A DNA stretch of 64,000 bases from assembly GCF_016735675.1 (NCBI RefSeq), contig NZ_JAERSG010000001.1, forward strand, positions 248,001 through 312,000. The letters are read 5' to 3'. The stretch is from Nocardioides baculatus. Lineage in GTDB: Bacteria; Actinomycetota; Actinomycetes; Propionibacteriales; Nocardioidaceae. The translations under genes were made by a program, and so were the position numbers. Shown one piece after another: positions 50,847-58,794 of this stretch. The first letter of the stretch is position 1; every line of letters starts with the position of its first letter. The notes under the pieces were generated by a model that was given only the letters and a program-made list of their open reading frames with translations, was not told the origin of the DNA and did no database searches.

Positions 50847-51896
50847 TCAGCGTCGCATCAGCAGCGCCGAGTCGCCGAACTCGTGCCACAGGTAGCCCTC
50901 GGCCACCGCCGCGTCGTACGCCGCCTGCGTCAGGCGCTCGCCCGCGACCGCCTCGACGAGGAGCAGGTGCGACGCCATCGGGTCGTGCCAGCCGGTGACG
51001 AGTCCGTCGACGATCCGCGGCGGGTCCTGGGGCGTGATGACCCGCTCGGTCCAGCCGCGGTGCGCGACGACGTACGACCCGCGCACCGCCGACTCGACCG
51101 CGCGGGTCGCCGTGGTGCCGACCGCGATCACCCGGCCACCGTTGGTGCGGGCGCCGTTGATGATCCGCGCACTGGTCGGCGGGACCTCGAACCACTCCGG
51201 CCCCGGTGCCTCGCCCGCTTCCTGCGACGAGACGCCGGTGTGCAGCGTGACGGGCGCGAGCTGGACGCCTGCCGTGACGAGGCGCGTGACGAGGGCGTCG
51301 GTGAACGGTCGCCCGGCCGACGCCATCTCGGCACTGCCGGGGTGGCGGCCGAAGACGGTCTGGTAGCTCGCGAGCGGGTAGCGACGCTCGAGGTAGCCGT
51401 AGGCGATCGGCCGTCCGTTCCAGGCGAGCTGACGGTCGAGGTCGCCGCGGATCGAGGCCCGCCACAGCCGGTTTCCGACACCGGTCGGGGACGAGGCCGC
51501 GCCGGGCCAGGGCTCGCGGATCGTGAGGCGCACGTCGCCGACCACGACCTCCTGCCCCGGGCGCGCGTCGAGGATCGCGCGGCCGGCGTCGGGTGCGGTC
51601 CGCAGCTCGACCACGCGGTCACCGTCGTCGAGGTGGTGCGCGACGTGCAGCACGATCTCGGCGTCGTCCGTGGTCGCGTCGACCTCGGCGGCGATCGTGG
51701 CGGAGGTGTTCACGACCAGCACGTCGCCCGCGCGGAGGTGGTCCGGCAGGTCCCGGAACCGCTCGTGGGACACCCCGTCCGGGGTGCCGACCAGCAGGCG
51801 GACCTCGTCGCGGGCGAGCCCGCGCTCCTCGGCCGGCTGCGGCGCGAAGGCCGACGCCTTGAAGTGCGTGTGCGGGGTCTCGGTGAGCAGCGACAT
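50847..51896 (-). CDS. QueA-like S-adenosylmethionine:tRNA ribosyltransferase-isomerase family protein
   Basis: 349 residues. QueA motifs are recognisable: PAEERGLARDEVRLLV, HLRAGDVLVVNTSATIAAEV, GRPIAYGYLERRYPLASYQT, LVTAGVQLAPVTLHTGVSSQ, GGRVIAVGTTATRAVES. QueA transfers the ribosyl part of SAM to preQ1 in tRNA. The usual partners (queC/D/E/F, tgt) are not in the window, and this shorter form groups with QueA-like proteins of uncertain substrate. It shares one base with the SDR stop (TGATG), so the SoxR-controlled promoter drives both. Confidence 0.87.
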   Translation of the reverse strand: MSLLTETPHTHFKASAFAPQPAEERGLARDEVRLLVGTPDGVSHERFRDLPDHLRAGDVLVVNTSATIAAEVDATTDDAEIVLHVAHHLDDGDRVVELRTAPDAGRAILDARPGQEVVVGDVRLTIREPWPGAASSPTGVGNRLWRASIRGDLDRQLAWNGRPIAYGYLERRYPLASYQTVFGRHPGSAEMASAGRPFTDALVTRLVTAGVQLAPVTLHTGVSSQEAGEAPGPEWFEVPPTSARIINGARTNGGRVIAVGTTATRAVESAVRGSYVVAHRGWTERVITPQDPPRIVDGLVTGWHDPMASHLLLVEAVAGERLTQAAYDAAVAEGYLWHEFGDSALLMRR

Positions 51897-52591
51897 CAGA
51901 CGTCACCCCTGAGGTCAGCAGCCCGGTAGCGCCCCGTCTCCGGCCGCTGCTCGATGAGCGCGAGCAGGTGCGGGACCACGGTCTCCGGCAGCGGGCGGTC
52001 GGAGATGTCCTCGCCGGGGAACGCGTCCTGGTGCATCGCGGTGCGCATGTCGCCCGGGTCGACGGCGTACGCCGTGAGGCCGGTCTCGGCTCCGTAGGTC
52101 AGCGTCACGTGGTCGAGTGCCGCCTTGCTCGCGCCGTACAACCCCCACGTCTCGTAGTGGTTGACCGCCGCGTCGGAGCTGATCGACAGGAGTACGCCGT
52201 CCGCCTCGCGCAGCCACGGCAGCAGCGTGCTCGTGAGGACCAGCGGGCTGCCGATGTTGGTGCGCCAGACCTGGGTGAGGTCGGCGATGTCGACCTCCTC
52301 GAGCTCCTTCATCAGGAGCGGGCCGAGGGTGCTGGCGTTGTGGACCAGCAGGTCGAGGCGTCCGGCCCTCTCGACCTCGACCCTCAGGCCCTCCCGGTGG
52401 TCGGCGTCCGTGAGGTCGCCGACGATGGTCGTCACCCCGTCGGGGAGGTCTGCCTCCTTGAACTTCTCCTCGCTCCGGCCGTCGGTGATCACGCGCCACC
52501 CTTCGGCCGCGAGCGCCCTGGTCAGGGCCAGGCCGAGCCCGGCCGATCCCCCGGTGATCAGTGCCACCCTTGTCGTGTTCTTGGTGTCCAT
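51896..52591 (-). CDS. short-chain dehydrogenase/reductase in SoxR-controlled operon
   Basis: 231 residues. NAD(P)-binding VALITGGSAGLGLALTRAL, NxAG equivalent LVHNASTLGPLL, catalytic Ser in LLSISSDAAVNHY and YGASKAALDHV, and PGDMRTAM after the sixth strand. The start ATG 52591 lies six bases after AACGAT and the promoter has the 19-bp spacer typical of MerR-type control. Substrate unknown. It is cotranscribed with the QueA-like gene. Confidence 0.9.
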   Translation of the reverse strand: MDTKNTTRVALITGGSAGLGLALTRALAAEGWRVITDGRSEEKFKEADLPDGVTTIVGDLTDADHREGLRVEVERAGRLDLLVHNASTLGPLLMKELEEVDIADLTQVWRTNIGSPLVLTSTLLPWLREADGVLLSISSDAAVNHYETWGLYGASKAALDHVTLTYGAETGLTAYAVDPGDMRTAMHQDAFPGEDISDRPLPETVVPHLLALIEQRPETGRYRAADLRGDV

Positions 52592-52597
52592 GCGACC

Positions 52598-52628
52598 ATC
52601 GTTCAAGTTCAAGTGAACTTGAGTTCAA
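52598..52628 (-). promoter_or_regulatory. MerR/SoxR-type promoter with 18-bp palindromic operator
   Basis: On the minus strand, TTGAAC (-35, 52628-52623) and AACGAT (-10, 52603-52598) are separated by 19 bp. The spacer is filled by the perfect palindrome CAAGTTCA-AG-TGAACTTG (52604-52621, plus-strand orientation). The 19-bp spacer and the central operator are diagnostic of activators of the MerR/SoxR family that untwist DNA. The SoxR-type gene starts 20 bp away on the other strand. Confidence 0.85.
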
Positions 52629-52640
52629 GGGGTTCTTCTG

Positions 52641-53120
52641 ATGGATGCTCGTGACCTGCTGCCGATGGGCGAGATCTCGCAGCGCAGCGGCTTCGCGGCG
52701 TCGGCGATCCGCTTCTACGAGGCCGAGGGGCTGATCGAGGCGCACCGCTCGGGCGGCGGGCAGCGCCGGTTCGAGCGCAGCGTCCTGCGCCGGCTCGCGT
52801 TCATCCGGGCGGCCTCCAACGTCGGGCTCTCGATCGAGGAGATCCGTGCGGAGCTGGCCCGCCTGCCGGGCAATCGCACTCCGACCAAGGCCGACTGGCA
52901 CCGCATCTCCCGTCACTGGGGGGCGAGGCTCGACGAGCAGATCGCCGCACTCCAGCGGCTCAAGGGCGGCCTCGACAGCTGCATCGGCTGCGGTTGCCTC
53001 AGCCTCCGCTCCTGCGCCTTCTCCAACGCCGGCGACTGGGCGGCGACCCAGGGCCCCGGCGCCCAGCTTCTGCCCGACAGCCTGCGCAAGCCCCACCCGA
53101 CCAAGCGTGCCTCCGGATAG
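52641..53120 (+). CDS. soxR: SoxR-type MerR-family redox-sensing regulator
   Basis: 159 residues. MerR winged helix: MGEISQRSGFAASAIRFYEA, then RRFERSVLRRLAFIRAASNV; long dimerisation helix RISRHWGARLDEQIAALQRL; and the 2Fe-2S cluster motif CIGCGCLSLRSC (Cys-x2-Cys-x-Cys-x5-Cys), unique to SoxR. In actinobacteria SoxR responds to redox-active compounds and turns on reductases. Divergent from the SDR/QueA-like operon that carries the matching operator. ATG 52641 has only a weak purine stretch. Confidence 0.95.
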   Translation: MDARDLLPMGEISQRSGFAASAIRFYEAEGLIEAHRSGGGQRRFERSVLRRLAFIRAASNVGLSIEEIRAELARLPGNRTPTKADWHRISRHWGARLDEQIAALQRLKGGLDSCIGCGCLSLRSCAFSNAGDWAATQGPGAQLLPDSLRKPHPTKRASG

Positions 53121-53176
53121 TCCAGTGAGATGTGGCTGTCCGGACGGCCGTTCGGCAGCCAGACGTCACTGGACTA
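53118..53176. repeat. cruciform-forming inverted repeat after soxR
   Basis: TAGTCCAGTGA (53118-53128, including the soxR stop codon) is inverted at 53166-53176. Inside it TGGCTG pairs with CAGCCA. It could form a branched hairpin that ends soxR transcription. Confidence 0.6.
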
Positions 53177-53184
53177 CCCGGCCC

Positions 53185-53210
53185 GGTCGGTCGGGGTCGG
53201 TCGGTCGGGG
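53185..53210. repeat. short tandem GGTCGGTCGG repeats
   Basis: A GGTCGGTC...GGGG unit is repeated back to back over 26 bases, between two larger repeat structures. Confidence 0.6.
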
Positions 53211-53294
53211 TAGTCCACCGGGTTCCTGCGGGTAGTCCACCGGGAATTGGCTGGAGAACGCGCGCCCTCGCGACCAGAACCCGGTGGACTACCC
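53208..53294. repeat. three copies of a 15-bp repeat, two direct and one inverted
   Basis: GGGTAGTCCACCGGG occurs at 53208-53222 and 53230-53244. Its reverse complement at 53280-53294 overlaps the last codons of the convergent VOC gene. Alternative hairpins can form between the inverted copy and either direct copy. Confidence 0.7.
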
Positions 53295-53687
53295 GGGCTC
53301 GCCGAGGGTGAACAACGTCAGCTGCATCCCGTCGGGCGCAGCGACCCGAGCGTTGCGATCACCCCACGGAGTGAGTACGGCGTCCGCGACCGCCGTCGCG
53401 CCGGCGTCGACCAGCGAAGCAGCGGCCGCAGCGGCGTCCGGCACCCGCAGCGCAAACCGCACCTTCCCGGACACCCGCCGCCCGACCTCGAGGTCGTCGA
53501 CCATCGCGGCCTGCGCCTCGTCGAAGAGCTCGAGCGTCGCCCGACCGGCGTCGAGCAGCAGCACCCGCCCCTGGTCGCCGCTCCAGTCCGCCACCTCGGG
53601 CAGCCCGAGCGCGTCGCGGTAGACCCGTACGGCAGCGTCGAAGTCGTCGACGGTCAGCGTGATCCGGAACTCCTGGACATCGGTCAT
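53289..53687 (-). CDS. VOC-family glyoxalase-like protein
   Basis: 132 residues, one VOC repeat pair. ITLTVDDFDAAVRVYRDALG, WSGDQGRVLLLDAGRATLEL, RFALRVPDAAAAAASLVDAG, RNARVAAPDGMQLTLF. It lacks a complete set of metal ligands but belongs with glyoxalase/bleomycin-resistance-like proteins. ATG 53687 (MTDVQEF) is chosen since the residues before it are not conserved-looking. Its last codons lie within the 15-bp repeat shared with the soxR downstream region. Confidence 0.86.
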   Translation of the reverse strand: MTDVQEFRITLTVDDFDAAVRVYRDALGLPEVADWSGDQGRVLLLDAGRATLELFDEAQAAMVDDLEVGRRVSGKVRFALRVPDAAAAAASLVDAGATAVADAVLTPWGDRNARVAAPDGMQLTLFTLGEPG

Positions 53688-53720
53688 GCCCCGATCGTCC
53701 CGGCTCAGGTGCACCTGAGG

Positions 53721-53909
53721 TCAAGGCCTGTCAGCGCGGCGCTTCCCGCCGACCGGCTTGTCCTTGAGGGCCGACTCGGATCGTTGCCGCGGGATGTGGA
53801 TCGAGGGCATGCCGCGGTACCCCTCCGCGCGGCGGATCGCCCAGAGTATGAACACGATCACCGCCGCGATGAGGAGCCACAACACCAGCAGCAACCACTC
53901 CAAGACCAC
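53721..53909 (-). CDS. small single-helix membrane protein
   Basis: 62 residues: one long N-terminal transmembrane helix (VLEWLLLVLWLLIAAVIVFI) followed by a basic cytoplasmic tail (LWAIRRAEGYRGMPSIHIPR, then KPVGGKRRADRP). No recognised family. GTG 53909 is the best start; there is only weak ribosome-site support. It lies 33 bp from the VOC gene on the same strand. Confidence 0.65.
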   Translation of the reverse strand: MVLEWLLLVLWLLIAAVIVFILWAIRRAEGYRGMPSIHIPRQRSESALKDKPVGGKRRADRP

Positions 53910-53992
53910 GCCTTTCCGGTCGGGCACCTTACTGAAGCGCGCGCCACGGGCGGGTGACTGGACCAGACCGCTAGCCCATATTGGTGATGCCG

Positions 53993-55261
53993 TCAGCTGC
54001 TGACAGGGCGCCCGAACCACTCGCGGACGACCTTCACGTCGTGGTCCGCGAGCTCGACGTCGGCGGCGGCTGCACGGGCGAGGATGTTGGCCACGAACGC
54101 GTCCGCGATCTCGTCCGCTGCCGGCGGAGGCTGGCGGAAGAGGGGGCACCCGGCGTACGCCGCCCCATGTACCACCAACGACGGCGCCTTCCTGTTGATC
54201 TGGAGGCCGTCACCCCCGAGCTGGTCCCGCGCCGCCTTGGTCATCTCGCTGAGGTTGAACTCGTGAGTGGCGACGTACGCGGCGAGGAACGAGTGGATGC
54301 GTGTCCAGCTCTCCGGTGTCAGGGCGGTGAGCTTCAGGGCGGAGGTCACCCTTGCCACCACCTCGGGCACGTTCGCGGGATGTACGACGGCCGCCTCGGC
54401 AGATCCATCGGACGGCCGCGTGTGCCGCGACTCGTCCCACAGGTAGTGGCCCTCGATGCGCATCCGGGGCAGGTCCAGGGCGCGCACCGCACGCAGGAAG
54501 CCGCCGCTGCCGAACCAGGCGCTGGCGGTCGTCACCGGCCCCAGCTCGTTGCGGAGGCGACCACCCAGCGCAGACAGGTTGAGCGGTTCTGTCGCCTCTG
54601 CGTAGTACACAGTCATCCGCTGGGCGAACTGCGCTCGCGCGTCGTCCTCGGTCAGGTCCGCTGCAGCCGTTCCGTCCGACGGGGCCGCCGCCTCAATCTC
54701 GAGGCTCGCCTCCAGGTCGTCGACGCGAGTGTCGATCAGCTCCACCAGGTCGTCCCCGCCGATGAGTCGGTCGGCGACCGCCTGCATGACGACCGCGGAG
54801 TCGGACGGCGACATCAGGGTGACGACCCGGTCGGCTGCCCGCAGACGCACGAGGAGGGGTGTCATGTCGGAGTCACCTGACGCGATGACGAACTCGTCGT
54901 AGTGCGCGTCGGCACCGAGCGCCTCGATCGCGTCGATCACCAGCCGGATGTCGGCACCGTTCTTCGCGTGCGACAGGCGGGGGCAGTCGACCACCTCGAA
55001 CCCGGCGTCGGTGAAGGCCCCGCGGAACTTGAAGAAGGTGACGCGCGCGCCCTCCGTACGCGGGTCCGGCACCGAACCGGACGGGTTCATGTAGCAGCGC
55101 AGCACGAGCCAGCGGCGCGAGGCACCCGACTCCGTACGCATGCGGTCGAGCCACTTCGCTGGCGCCTCCGCGAACTGGAAGGCCACGGCCGGGTCCAGCT
55201 TGAGCAACCCACTGAACACATTGTCGAAGTCCAGGTAGAGCGCGCTCCGAACATCCCCCAT
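53993..55261 (-). CDS. NYN-domain nuclease-like protein with LOTUS/OST-HTH domain
   Basis: 422 residues. N-terminal NYN/PIN-like domain with conserved acidic residues: ALYLDFDNVFSG, KNGADIRLVIDAIEALG, FVIASGDSDMTPLLVRLRA. This is followed by an acidic linker and by a winged-helix OST-HTH/LOTUS-like domain (PLNLSALGGRLRNELGPVTT, then WFGSGGFLRAVRALD). Such NYN-LOTUS proteins are thought to act on RNA. The C-terminal 150 residues are helical. ATG 55261 begins MGDVRSALYLDFDN, with ACACTT six bases upstream. Confidence 0.87.
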   Translation of the reverse strand: MGDVRSALYLDFDNVFSGLLKLDPAVAFQFAEAPAKWLDRMRTESGASRRWLVLRCYMNPSGSVPDPRTEGARVTFFKFRGAFTDAGFEVVDCPRLSHAKNGADIRLVIDAIEALGADAHYDEFVIASGDSDMTPLLVRLRAADRVVTLMSPSDSAVVMQAVADRLIGGDDLVELIDTRVDDLEASLEIEAAAPSDGTAAADLTEDDARAQFAQRMTVYYAEATEPLNLSALGGRLRNELGPVTTASAWFGSGGFLRAVRALDLPRMRIEGHYLWDESRHTRPSDGSAEAAVVHPANVPEVVARVTSALKLTALTPESWTRIHSFLAAYVATHEFNLSEMTKAARDQLGGDGLQINRKAPSLVVHGAAYAGCPLFRQPPPAADEIADAFVANILARAAAADVELADHDVKVVREWFGRPVSS

Positions 55262-55376
55262 GCGACGAAGTGTGCCGCCGCGAGAAGACCGGCGATGAGG
55301 AATCACGCGGAAAGTGCACCGCCGAGTCGACCGGGGGACTGCGCATGACGGCGACATACCCGGGGTACTCCGCGGC

Positions 55377-55484
55377 GTGAACACGTTCTACGTCCGCTCG
55401 TTCGCCCAGGTCATCGGCATGCTCACCGCCACCGTCGCCCACGCCGCGGCGACCGCGGTGCACGCCACCCGACGTACGCGCTGA
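55377..55484 (+). CDS. possible 35-residue small protein with overlapping 11-codon leader ORF
   Basis: GTG 55377 opens a 35-codon frame (MNTFYVRSFAQVIGMLTATV, then AHAAATAVHATRRTR). It overlaps by GTGA the stop of an 11-residue ORF (ATG 55345, MTATYPGYSAA). No strong ribosome site. It lies in the 311-bp gap between the divergent NYN gene and the response-regulator fusion. It may be chance, but the GTGA coupling and the amphipathic sequence are unusual. Confidence 0.3.
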   Translation: MNTFYVRSFAQVIGMLTATVAHAAATAVHATRRTR

Positions 55485-55573
55485 GCGGCACCCGACTGGT
55501 CTCGACCACCCTGTTCTGCCCGCCGTCGCGGAAGTAACGTCCGAGGACGGACGGACGACGGGGAGGTGCGCCG

Positions 55574-57211
55574 ATGGCGAAGCCCGCCATCCTCGCGGTC
55601 GACGACGACGTCGCGGTGGTCGCAGCCGTGGTGCGCGACCTGCGGCAGCGATACGGGCAGGACTACCGCGTCCTGCGGGCGACGTCCGGTCCCGAGGCGC
55701 TGGAGATCCTCGCCGACCAGCTCCTCAAGGACCGCCCGATCGCGGCCGTCGTGAGCGACCAGCGGATGCCCGGGATGACCGGCATCGAGGTGCTCCAGCA
55801 GGTGCGCGAGCAGTCGCCCGACACCAAGCTCTGCCTGCTGACGGCGTACGCCGACACCGACGTCGCGATCCGCGCGATCAACGAGATCGGGCTCGACTAC
55901 TACCTGATGAAGCCGTGGGACCCGCCCGAGGACACCCTCTTCCCCGTGCTCGACGAGCTGCTCCGCGACTGGACGCACGGCCACCCCGACCGCGACTCCG
56001 AGGTGCGCGTCGTCGGCCACCGCTGGTCCGAGGCGACCCACGAGGTCAAGACGTTCCTCACCCACAACCACGTGCCCTTCCGCTGGCTCGAGGTCGACTC
56101 TTCCGACGAGGCCGCACGGCTGCTCGAGCTCGCCGGCGAGGGCGAGCTCCCGGTGGTCGCGCTGCCCGACGGCTCGGTCCTCCGCTCCCCCACCTCCACC
56201 GAGCTCGCCACCGCGCTCGGCCTCAACACCCAGGCGACCAAGCCGCTCTACGACCTCTGCGTCGTCGGCGCCGGGCCGGCCGGCCTCGCGGCCGCGGTGT
56301 ACGCCGCCTCCGAGGGGTTGCAGGTCGTCGTGGTGGAGCGCGACGCCCCGGGCGGCCAGGCCGGGCAGAGTGCGTCGATCGAGAACTACCTGGGCTTCCC
56401 CAAGGGCCTCTCCGGCGCCGACCTCACGCACCGCGCGGTCGCGCAGGCGTCACGGTTCGGCGCGGAGATGGTGCTGGCGCGCGATGTCGTCGGCTTCGAG
56501 ACCCGCGGGCCCGTACGCGCGGTGCTGCTCGACGGCTCGGCAGACATCGAGGCGCGCGCGGTCCTGGTGGCCAGCGGGGTGTCGTACCGCCGTCTCGACG
56601 CCCCCGGCCTCGACGACTTCGTCGGCCGCGGGATCTACTACGGCGCCAGCGCGAGCGAGGCGCCGCAGACCGTCGGGGAGGACGTGTACGTCGTCGGCGC
56701 GGCGAACTCGGCCGGGCAGGCCGTGCTCAACTTCGCCAAGTACGCCACGAAGGTCGTGCTCGTCGTGCGCGGCTCGTCGCTCGAGGCGTCGATGTCGCAG
56801 TACCTCGTCACCCGCATCCTCGACACCCCCAACGTCGAGGTACGGCTCCGGACCGAGATCGTCGGCACCCGCGGCGACGGCCACCTCGAGGGCGTCACCC
56901 TCTGTGCTGCGGGCGAGGTCGACGAGGTCGCCACCAGCTCGGTCTACATCTTCATCGGGGCCGCGCCACGGACCGACTGGCTCGGGGACGCCGTCTCCCG
57001 CGACGAGCGGGGCTTCGTGCTCACCGGGCCCGACCTGCCCGCTTCCGCCGCCTGGCCACTGGAGCGCGGTCCCTTCGCACTGGAGACCAGCGTGCCCGGC
57101 GTCTTCGCCGCGGGCGACGTACGCCGTGACTCGATGAAGCGCGTCGCCTCGGCCGTCGGCGAGGGCGCGATGTCGGTCTACCTGGTGCACCGCTACCTGG
57201 CGGCGACATGA
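55574..57211 (+). CDS. response regulator fused to thioredoxin-reductase-like flavoprotein
   Basis: 545 residues in three parts. 1-125 is a receiver: AVDDD acidic pair, phospho-Asp62 in AAVVSDQRMPGMTG, and YYLMKPWDPPE. About 135-215 is a thioredoxin/glutaredoxin-like fold without cysteines (EVKTFLTHNHVPFRWLEVD, then GELPVVALPDGSVLRSPTS). From 225 on is a TrxR-type FAD/NAD(P) oxidoreductase: VVGAGPAGLAAAVYAAS and VVGAANSAGQAVLNFAKY, and GVFAAGDVRR near the end. The redox CxxC of TrxR is replaced (GIYYGASASEA). Coupled by ATGA to the kinase. Redox output of a phospho-signal is inferred. Confidence 0.92.
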   Translation: MAKPAILAVDDDVAVVAAVVRDLRQRYGQDYRVLRATSGPEALEILADQLLKDRPIAAVVSDQRMPGMTGIEVLQQVREQSPDTKLCLLTAYADTDVAIRAINEIGLDYYLMKPWDPPEDTLFPVLDELLRDWTHGHPDRDSEVRVVGHRWSEATHEVKTFLTHNHVPFRWLEVDSSDEAARLLELAGEGELPVVALPDGSVLRSPTSTELATALGLNTQATKPLYDLCVVGAGPAGLAAAVYAASEGLQVVVVERDAPGGQAGQSASIENYLGFPKGLSGADLTHRAVAQASRFGAEMVLARDVVGFETRGPVRAVLLDGSADIEARAVLVASGVSYRRLDAPGLDDFVGRGIYYGASASEAPQTVGEDVYVVGAANSAGQAVLNFAKYATKVVLVVRGSSLEASMSQYLVTRILDTPNVEVRLRTEIVGTRGDGHLEGVTLCAAGEVDEVATSSVYIFIGAAPRTDWLGDAVSRDERGFVLTGPDLPASAAWPLERGPFALETSVPGVFAAGDVRRDSMKRVASAVGEGAMSVYLVHRYLAAT

Positions 57212-58599
57212 GTCTGGTCTCCGAGCTGCGCGCCATCTCGATCCTCGACGGCTTCACCGACGAGCAGGTGGCCGAGCTGGCCGCCGCCGGCGAGGAGGTG
57301 GCGTACGAGCCGGGCGACCGGATGTTCGACGAGGGTCGCCCCGCCGAGCACTGGTGGGTGATGCTCGAGGGCCGGATCGACGTCGTGCGCCGGGTCGGCA
57401 ACGAGGAGGTCGCGATGGTGACCATCCAGAACCCTGGCCAATGGGCCGGCGGCTTCCGCGCGTGGGACGAGCACGGCGTCTACATGGGGTCGGCGCGCGT
57501 GATGGACGCCAGCCGGGTCTTCCGACTGAGTGCCTCCGAGCTGGCGCGGTTCGGGCAGGAGTGGTTCCCGTTCGCGGTGCACCTGCTGTGCGGGCTGATC
57601 GTGACTGCCCGGCGCATCGAGCACAACGCCCGCGAGCGCGAGGCACTCGTGGCCCTCGGCACGCTCGCCGCCGGGCTCGCACACGAGATCAACAACCCCG
57701 CGTCGGCCGCGGTCCGCTCGGTCGGCGCGCTCCAGCAGTCGAGCGACGACGTCTTCGCCTCCCTCCAACGGCTAGCCGGGGCAGGGATCGACGCTGCGCA
57801 GTTCACCGCCCTCGACGAGCTGCGGCGCTCGATCGACGTCTCCGCCGCGCCTTCCGGTGTCGCACTGGCCGACCTCGAGGAGTCCCTCACGGACTGGCTC
57901 GAGGACAACACCATCGACCGGTCGTGGGCGATCGCTCCGGCCCTGGCTGCGGCGGGCGTGCAGTCGTCCCTGCTCGACCGGGCTGCTTCGTCCCTGTCGG
58001 GGCCGGCGCTCCAAGCGGGCCTTGAGTGGGTGGCCTCCGCCGTCACGACGACCGCCCTCATCAACGAGGCGCAGGACTCGACCCGCCGCATCTCGGACCT
58101 CGTCTCGGCCGTGAAGTCCTACTCCCAGATGGACCGCGCCGCCGTCCAGGAGATCCGCGTCGTCGACGGCCTCGAGAGCACCCTGATAATGCTCGGCCAC
58201 AAGCTCCGCGAGGGCGGCGTCACCGTCGTCCGCGAGTACGACGACGCCGTCCCGCCGATCACCGCCAACCCCGGCGAGCTCAACCAGGTCTGGACGAACC
58301 TCATCGACAACGCCGTCGACGCCATGGAGGGCGGCGGCACCCTGACGGTGCGGACGTACGCCGACGAGCGCCACGTCGTCGTCGAGATCTGCGACACCGG
58401 CCCCGGCATGACCGACGAGGTCGCCGCCCACGCCTTCGAGCCCTTCTTCACGACCAAGGAGGTCGGCAAGGGCACGGGCCTCGGCCTCGACATCTCCCGG
58501 CGGATCATCGTCGAGCGGCATGGGGGTGAGATAGGTGTGGAGTCGGTTCCGGGTGCGACGGTGGTGCGCGTGCGCCTGCCTCTGGGAGTTGAGCGTTAG
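57208..58599 (+). CDS. histidine kinase with cyclic-nucleotide-binding-like sensor domain
   Basis: 463 residues, no transmembrane helix. N-terminal cNMP/CRP-like sensor domain (about 10-130): VAYEPGDRMFDEGRPAEHWW, MLEGRIDVVRR, VMDASRVFRLSASEL. HisKA-type dimerisation with phospho-His: LAAGLAHEINNPASAAVRSV. HATPase: QVWTNLIDNAVDAMEGGGTL, ICDTGPGMTDEV, KGTGLGLDISRRII. It overlaps the response-regulator/flavoprotein gene by ATGA, so the two form a dedicated signalling pair. Confidence 0.93.
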   Translation: MSLVSELRAISILDGFTDEQVAELAAAGEEVAYEPGDRMFDEGRPAEHWWVMLEGRIDVVRRVGNEEVAMVTIQNPGQWAGGFRAWDEHGVYMGSARVMDASRVFRLSASELARFGQEWFPFAVHLLCGLIVTARRIEHNAREREALVALGTLAAGLAHEINNPASAAVRSVGALQQSSDDVFASLQRLAGAGIDAAQFTALDELRRSIDVSAAPSGVALADLEESLTDWLEDNTIDRSWAIAPALAAAGVQSSLLDRAASSLSGPALQAGLEWVASAVTTTALINEAQDSTRRISDLVSAVKSYSQMDRAAVQEIRVVDGLESTLIMLGHKLREGGVTVVREYDDAVPPITANPGELNQVWTNLIDNAVDAMEGGGTLTVRTYADERHVVVEICDTGPGMTDEVAAHAFEPFFTTKEVGKGTGLGLDISRRIIVERHGGEIGVESVPGATVVRVRLPLGVER

Positions 58600-58794
58600 G
58601 GCCTTCCGACGACTGTCGGGGGCTTGACGCACCGGGGGTTCCTTCTCTGAGCGCTTGGAGGCGCATGCTCAGTGATCTGCTCCTACCTATGGGAGCGAGG
58701 TTGGCGCGGCCGATGCGATTTTCGGATTCGGCATCGGCACGGGTTGGGGACGTTTAGCCTCTCGGGGATCATGAACCAGAGGGAGTCCCCGAGA

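Noticed and set aside
53118-53294. Possible CRISPR array.
   Set aside because: Repeats are 11-15 bp, unequally spaced and partly inverted, with no cas genes nearby.
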